DNA of 64,000 nt from Rhipicephalus microplus. Lineage: Eukaryota; Arthropoda; Arachnida; Ixodida; Ixodidae. The stretch covers positions 141,671,319-141,735,318 of the forward strand of contig NC_134707.1 of assembly GCF_043290135.1 (NCBI RefSeq), given 5' to 3'. The notes under the pieces are model-generated. The model was not told the DNA's origin. It did not search any database and saw nothing but the letters and a program-made list of their open reading frames with translations. How positions within the stretch are numbered: position 1 is the first letter of the stretch; the number at the start of each line of letters is the position of its first letter. Shown one piece after another: positions 57,501 through 64,000 of this stretch. Position numbers and translations under genes: made by a program.

Positions 57501-59613
57501 ACAACTGGAAACTCCGCAACTAGAAACTTCCAAACTAGAAACTCTACAACTAGAAACTCTGCAGCTAGAAACTCCGCAACTAGAAACTCTGCAAATAGAA
57601 ACTCCGCAACTAGAAACTCCACAGGTAGAAACCCCTCAACTATAAACTTCACAACTAGAAACTCAACAACTAGAGACTGCACAACTAGAGACTCCGCAAC
57701 TAGAAACTCCGCAGCTAGAAACTCCGCAACTAGAAACTCCACAACTCGAAACTCTGCAACTCGAAACTCTGCAACTAGAAAATCCACAACTATAAACTCA
57801 AGTAGAAACTTCCCAACTGGAAACTCCGCAACTAAAAACTCCGCAACTAAAAACTCCACAACTAGAAACTCCACAAGTAAAAACTCCACAACTAGAAACT
57901 CCGCAACTAGAAACTCTGCAACTAGATACTCCGCAACTAGAAACTCCACAGCTACAAACTCCACAACTTGAAACATCACAACTAGATACTCCACAACTAC
58001 AAATTCCACAACTAGAAACTCCACAAATGGAAACTCCGCGACTAGAAACTCCGCAGCTAGAAACTTTACAGCTAGAAACTCCACAACTTGAGACTTCGCG
58101 AATAGAAACTCGTCAACTGGAAACTCAACCACTAGAAACTCCACAGCTAGAAACTCCACAACTAGACACTCAACAACTAGAATCTCCACACGTATAAAAT
58201 CCAAAACTTGAAACTCCACAACTGAAACTCCACAACTAGAAACTCCACAACAACAAACTCTGCAACTCGAACTCTCCAACTAGAAACTCCACAACTAGAA
58301 ACTCTGCAACTAGAAACTCCGCAACTAGAAACTCTGCAACTAGCAAATAACAACTATAGACTGCACAACTAGAGACTCCGCAACTAGAAACTCCACAGCT
58401 AGTAACTCCGCAACTAGAAACTCCACAACTTGAAAGTCCGCCACTAGAATCTCCACAACTAGAAAACTCCGCCACTAGAAACACTGCCACTAAAAACTCC
58501 ACAACTTGAAACTCCACAGCTAGAAACTCCACAACTTGAAACACCACAACTAGATACTCCACAACTACAAATTCCACAACTAGAAACTCCACAACTAGAA
58601 ACTCCACAACTAGAAACTCTGCAACTAGAAACTCCACAGCTAGAAACTCCAAAACCTGAGACTTCGCAACAAGAAACTCGGCAACTAGAATCTCCACAAC
58701 TAGAAACTCTGCAACTAGAAACTCCGCAACTACAAACTCCGCAACTAGAAACTCCACAGCTAGAAACTCCACAACTTCAGACTTCGCAAATAGAAACTCG
58801 TCAACTAGAAACTCAAAAACTAGAAACTCCACAGCTAGAAACTCCACAACTAGAAACTCCACAACTTGAGAGTTCGCAACTAGAAACTCCACAACTAGAA
58901 ACTCCACAACTAGAGACTCCACAACTAGAAACTCCACCACTAGAAACTCCACAACTACGAACCTCACAACTAGAAACACCACATCTAGAAACACCGCAAC
59001 AACAAACTCTGCAACTAGAAACTCCACAACTAGAATTTCCACAGCTAGAGACTCAAACACTGGAGACTTCTCAACTAAAAGCTCCACAACTAGACACTCC
59101 ACAACTAGAAACTCCGCAACTAGAAACTCCACAACTAGAAACTCCGCAACTAGAAACTCCCCAACTAGAAACAGAACAACTAGAAACTCCACACCTATAA
59201 ATTCCTCCACTTGAAAATCCACAACTAAAACTCCACTACTAGAAACTCCACAACTAGAAACTCCGCAACTAGAAACTCCCCAACTAGAAACTCCACACCT
59301 AGAAACTCTGCAACTAGAAACTCCGCAACTAGAAACTCTGCAATTAGAAACTCCGCAACTAGAAACTCTGCAGCTAGAAACTCCGCAACTAGAAACTCCA
59401 CAACTTGAAACTCTGCAACTCGAAACTCTGCAACTATAAAATCTACAACTATAAACTCAAGTAGAAACTCCCCAACTGGAAACTCCGCAACTTGAACCTC
59501 CACAAACAGACAATCCACAACTAGGAACTTCACAACTAGAAACTCCCCAACAAGAAACTCCACAACTAGAAACTCCACAACTAGAAACTCCACAAATAGA
59601 GACTGCACAACTA
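54540..59613 (+). repeat. HOR unit D1 (5,074 bp)
   Basis: Landmark at 54,540-54,857 with the D variant ccaaccagaaac. The stretch from about 54,150 to 57,840 is repeated at an offset of exactly 5,074 bp. The part 57,845-59,220 is present only in D1; it contains C-like monomer orders with its own odd features, such as a gcaaataacaac junction near 58,343. Confidence 0.85.
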
Positions 59614-62600
59614 GAAACTTTGCATTTAGAAACTCCTCAGATAGAAACTACACAACTAGAAACTCCATGACTAGAGATTCCATAAGTAGAAACTCCACAG
59701 CTAAAATTTCCACAACTTGAAACCCCACAACTAGGAACTCTGCAAATAGAATATCTACAACCAGAAACTCGAAAACAAAAAACTCCAACCAGAAACTCCA
59801 CAACTAGAAACTGCACAACTAGAAACTCCACAAATAGACACTCCACAACTAGAAACTCCAAAAGTAGAGACTCCACAACTAGGAACTCCAAAATTGAGAC
59901 TCCACAACTAGAAACTACACAGATTGAAATTCCACAACTGGAAACTCAACAACTGGAAACTTCGCAAATAGAAACTCTGCAACTAGAAACTTTACAGCTA
60001 GAAACTCCACAACTTGAGACTTCGCAAATAGAAACTCGTCAACTGGAAACTCAACCACTAGAAACTCCACAGCTAGAAACTCCACAACTTGAGACTTCGC
60101 AAGAAGAAACTCGGCAACTAGAATCTCCGCAACTAGAAACTCTGCAACTAGAAACTCCGCAACTACAAACTCCGCAACTAGAAACTCCACAGCTAGAAAC
60201 TCCACAACTTGAGACTTCGCAAATAGAAACTCGTCAACTAGAAACTTAACAACTAGAAACTCCACAGCTAGAAACTCCACAACTAGAAAATCCACAACTT
60301 GAGAGTTCGCAACTAGAAACTCCACAACAAGAGACTCCACAACTAGAAACTCCACCACTAGAAACTCCACAACTACGAACCTCACAACTAGAAACTCCAC
60401 AACTTGAAACTCTGCAACTCGAAACTCCACATCTAGAAACACCACATCTAGAAACTCCGCAACAACAAACTCTGCAACCAGAAACTCCAAAACTAGAATT
60501 TCCACAGCTAGAGACTCAACAACTAGAGACTCCTCAACTAAAAGCTCCACAACTAGAAACTTCACAACTAGAAACTCCACAACTAGAGACTCCACAACTA
60601 GGAACTCCACAAATTGAGACTCCACAACTAGAAACTACACAGATTGAAACTCCACAACTTGAAACTTCACAACCAGAAACTCCACAACTAGAAACTCCGC
60701 AACTAAAAACTCCAACACTAGAAAATCCACAACAAGAAACTCCACAACTAGAAACTCCGCAACTAGAAACCCGACCACTAGAAAATCCACAATTAGAAAC
60801 TCCACACCTATAAATTCCACAACTTGAAACTCCACAGCTAGAAACTCCACAACTAGAAATTTCATAACTGGAAACTCCACAGCTAGAAAGTCCACAACTA
60901 GAAACTCTGCAACTAGAAACTCCGCAACTAGAAACTCCACAGCTAGAAAATCAACCACTAGAAACTCCACAACTAGCAACTCCACAACTACAGACTCCGC
61001 AACTAGAAAACTCCGCAACTAGAAAACTCCCAACTAGACACTCCGCAACTAGGAACTCTACAACTTCAAAATCCACAACTAGAAACTCCACAATTTGAAA
61101 CTCCACAACTAGATACTCCACTACTACAAACTTCACATTTAGAAACTCCCCAACTAGAAACTCCACAACTTGAAACTCCGCAACTAGAAACTCCGCTACT
61201 AGAAACTCCACAACTAGAAAACTCCGCAACGTGAAACTCTGCAACTAGAAACTCCGCAATTAGAAACTCAACAGCTAGAAACTTCGCTACTTGAAACACC
61301 AAAACTAGATACTCCACAACTACGAATTCCACAACTATAAACTCCACAACTAGAAACTCCACAACTTGAAACCCAACAAATAGATACTCCACAACTACAG
61401 ACTCCACAACTTGAAACACCACAACTAGATACTCCACAATTACAAATTCCGCAACTAGAAACTCCACAACTAGAAACTCCTCAACTAGAAACTCTTCACT
61501 AGAAACTTCACAACTAGAATCTCTGCAACTAGAAACTCCGCAACTAGAAACTCTGCAACTAGAAACTCCGCAACTAGAAACTCCACAGCTAGAAAGCCCA
61601 CAAATATAAACTTCACAACTAGCAACTCAACAACTAGAGACTGTACAACTAGAGACTCCGCCACTAGAAACTCCACAGCTAGTAACTCTGCAACTACAAA
61701 CTCTGCAACTAGAAACTCCGCAACTAGAAACTCCACAGCTAGAAACTCCACAACTTCAAACACCACAACTAGATACTCCACAACTACAAATTCCACAACT
61801 AGAAACTCCACAACTAGAAACACCACATCTAGAAACTCCGCAACAACAAACACTGCAACTAGAAACTCCACAACTAGAATTTCCACAGCTAGAGACTAAA
61901 CAACTAAAGACTGCTCAACTAAAAGCTCCACAACTAGACACTCCACAACTAGAAACTCCGCAACTAGAAACCCGACAACTAGAAACTCAACAACTAGAAA
62001 CTTCCAAACTAGAAACTCTACAACTAGAAACTCTGCAGCTAGAAACTCCGCAACTAGAAACTCTGCAAATAGAAACTCCGCAACTAGAAACTCCACAGCT
62101 AGAAACCCCTCAACTATAAACTTCACAACTAAAAAACTCCGCAACTAGAAACTCCACAGCTAGAAACCCCTCAACTATAAACTTCACAACTAGAAACTCA
62201 ACAACTAGAGACTGCACAACTAGAGACTCCGCAACTAGAAACTCCGCAGCTAGAAACTCCATAACTAGAAACTCCGCAACTGGAAACTCCACAGCCAGAA
62301 ACTCTACAACTAGAAGAACCACATCTAGAAACTCCGCAACAACAAACTCTGCAACTAGAAACTCCACAACTAGAATTTCCACAGCTAGAGACTCAACAAC
62401 TAGAGACTCCTCAACTAAAAGCTCCACAACTAGACACTCCACAACTAGAAACTCCGCAACTAGAAACCCGACAACTAGAAACTCAACAACTACAACCTTC
62501 AAACCTATAAATTCCTCAACTTGAAACTCCACAACTAAAACTCCACAACTAAAAACTCCACAACTAGAAACTCCACAACTGGAAACTCCGCAACTAGAAA

Positions 62601-63028
62601 CTTCCAAACTAGAAACTCTACAACTAGAAACTCTGCAGCTAGAAACTCCGCAACTAGAAACTCTGCAAATAGAAACTCCGCAACTAGAAACTCCACAGCT
62701 AGAAACCCCTCAACTATAAACTTCACAACTAGAAACTCAACAACTAGAGACTGCACAACTAGAGACTCCGCAACTAGAAACTCCGCAGCTAGAAACTCCG
62801 CAACTAGAAACTCCACAACTCGAAACTCTGCAACTCGAAACTCTGCAACTAGAAAATCCACAACTATAAACTCAAGTAGAAACTTCCCAACTGGAAACTC
62901 CGCAACTAAAAACTCCGCAACTAGAAAATCCACAACTAGAATCTTTACAACTAGAAACTCCCCAACAAAAAACTCCACAACTAGAAACTTCACAACTAGA
63001 AACTCCACAACTAGAGACTGCACAACTA
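59614..63028 (+). repeat. HOR unit D2 (3,415 bp)
   Basis: Landmark at 59,614-59,931. It copies D1 to about 62,915 with very few changes. Those I saw are at or near 56,047/61,121 (a to t), 56,190/61,264 (c to a), 56,613/61,687, 57,625/62,699, 54,364/59,438 and 54,468/59,542. After 62,915 it follows the C-type unit at 38,795 instead of D1. Confidence 0.85.
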
Positions 63029-64000
63029 GAGACTTTGCATTTAGAAACTCCTCAGATAGAAACTACACAACTAGAAACTCCACGACTAGAGATTCCATAA
63101 GTAGAAACTCCACAGCTAAAATTTGCACAACTACAAACCCCACAACTAGAAACTCCACAACTAGAAACTCTGCAAATAGAAAATCTACAACAAGGAACTC
63201 GAAAACTAAAAACTCCAACGAGATACTCTACAACTAGAAACTTCACAACTAGAAACTCCACAACTAGAGACTCCAGAACTAGGAACTCCAAAATTGAGAC
63301 TCCACAACTAGAAACTACACAGATTGAAATTCCACAACTAGAAACTCCACAACTGGAAACTCCGCAACTAGAAACTCTGCAACTAGAAACTTTACAGCTA
63401 GAAACTCCACAACTTGAGACTTCGCAATTAGAAACTCGTCAACTGGAAAATCAACCACTAGAAACTCCACAGCTAGAAACTCCACAACTAGAAACTCCAC
63501 AACTTGAAACCCAACAATTAGATACTCCACAACTACAGACTCCACAACTTGAAACACCACAACTAGATACTCCACAATCACAAATTCCGCAACTAGAAAC
63601 TCCACAACTAGAAACTCCTCAACTAGAAACTCCCCACTAGAAACTTCACAACTAGAATCTCTGCAACTAGAAACTCCGCAACTAGAAACACTGCAACTAG
63701 AAACTCCGCAACTAGAAACTCCACAGCTAGAAACCCCACAACTATATACTTCACAACTAGCAACTCAACAACTAGAGACTGCACAACTAGAGACTCCCCC
63801 ACTAGAAACTCCACAGCTGGTAACTCCGCAACTAGAAACTCCACAACTTGAAACTCTGCCACTAAAAGCTCCACAACTAGAAAACTCCGCAACTACAAAC
63901 ACCACAACTAGATACTCCACAACTGCAAATTCCACAACTAGAAACTCCACAACTAGAAACACCACATCTAGAAACTCCGCAACAACAAACTCTGCAACCA
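63029..64000 (+). repeat. C-type HOR unit, cut by the window end
   Basis: Landmark at 63,029-63,331 in the 30-bp-shorter C form. It matches the unit at 38,906 at an offset of 24,123 bp up to the last base. A small private change is ccagaactagg near 63,275. The array continues past the window. Confidence 0.85.

Larger units (their letters stand above)
1..64000 (+). repeat. 15-bp satellite DNA array filling the window
   Basis: The sequence is a continuous tandem array of the 15-bp monomer ctagaaactccacaa, with point variants and a few monomers of 12, 13, 14 or 16 bp. Every monomer reads in the same direction; I found no inverted segment. The consensus holds 7 A, 5 C, 2 T and 1 G, so the + strand is strongly G-poor and the - strand TG-rich throughout. 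The commonest variants are ccg or ctg for cca, cag for caa, gag for gaa and ctt for cta. No flanking unique sequence is reached at either end, so the array is longer than 64 kb. The size and hierarchical order fit eukaryotic satellite DNA. Function is unknown; a centromeric or heterochromatic place is inference from general knowledge of such arrays. Confidence 0.97.

Noticed and set aside
1..64000. CRISPR array
   Set aside because: Repeats are adjacent with no unique spacers, and the unit is 15 bp, too short; no cas gene is present.
1..64000. Telomeric repeat or simple microsatellite
   Set aside because: The monomer is 15 bp and does not resemble the TTAGGG-type repeats; higher-order structure is not expected of telomere arrays.
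1..64000. CENP-B box within the monomers
   Set aside because: The required CpG-containing core with ttcg and cggg is not present in the consensus or the variants I read.
1..64000. Surface or silk-like repetitive protein gene encoded by pentapeptide repeats
   Set aside because: No single frame stays open across a unit, stops recur at fixed variants (ctataaac, ccataag), and no unique exons, splice signals or ends are seen.

Overview
The whole window is one satellite DNA array. From base 1 to base 64,000 the sequence is a head-to-tail succession of a 15-bp monomer with consensus ctagaaactccacaa on the + strand, about 4,260 monomers, all in the same orientation. I see no unique-sequence island, no recognisable gene, no tRNA or rRNA, no transposon end, no CRISPR array, and no end of the array on either side. 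The many open reading frames follow from the period: 15 is a multiple of 3 and four of the six frames of the consensus lack a stop. They read LETPQ and TRNST on the + strand, VEFLV and CGVSS on the - strand. I do not call any of them a gene.

An array of this size, built in nested higher-order repeats, suggests a eukaryotic nuclear genome, in a heterochromatic, pericentromeric, centromeric or subtelomeric position. I cannot name the organism: no gene or known satellite family is recognisable to me. The main CA/CG/TG variation at one monomer position looks like decay of a methylated CpG, which would also fit a eukaryote with DNA methylation, but this is inference.

The monomers differ from one another, and the order of variants repeats, giving higher-order repeats (HORs) in adjoining domains. 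Domain A (1-10,430) has units of about 1.73-1.79 kb plus one enlarged unit of 2.58 kb. Domain B (10,431-32,100) has units of about 3.6-3.8 kb, one shortened to 1.69 kb, one lengthened to 5.63 kb and one of 3.13 kb. Domain C (32,101-54,539) has three super-units of about 6.7-6.8 kb, with an extra 2,226-bp tandem unit between the first and second. Domain D (54,540-63,028) has a 5,074-bp tandem duplication, and the last 971 bases return to domain C type.

Domains B to D are marked by an irregular landmark block of about 300-330 bp, present in 16 full copies and one truncated copy. I use it to delimit the units. Junctions inside otherwise shared units show deletions, duplications and exchange between distant units. 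Together these record how the array grew, by unequal exchange at several scales. Coordinates of HOR units are set by chosen landmark motifs, so the true unit edges are arbitrary in phase.
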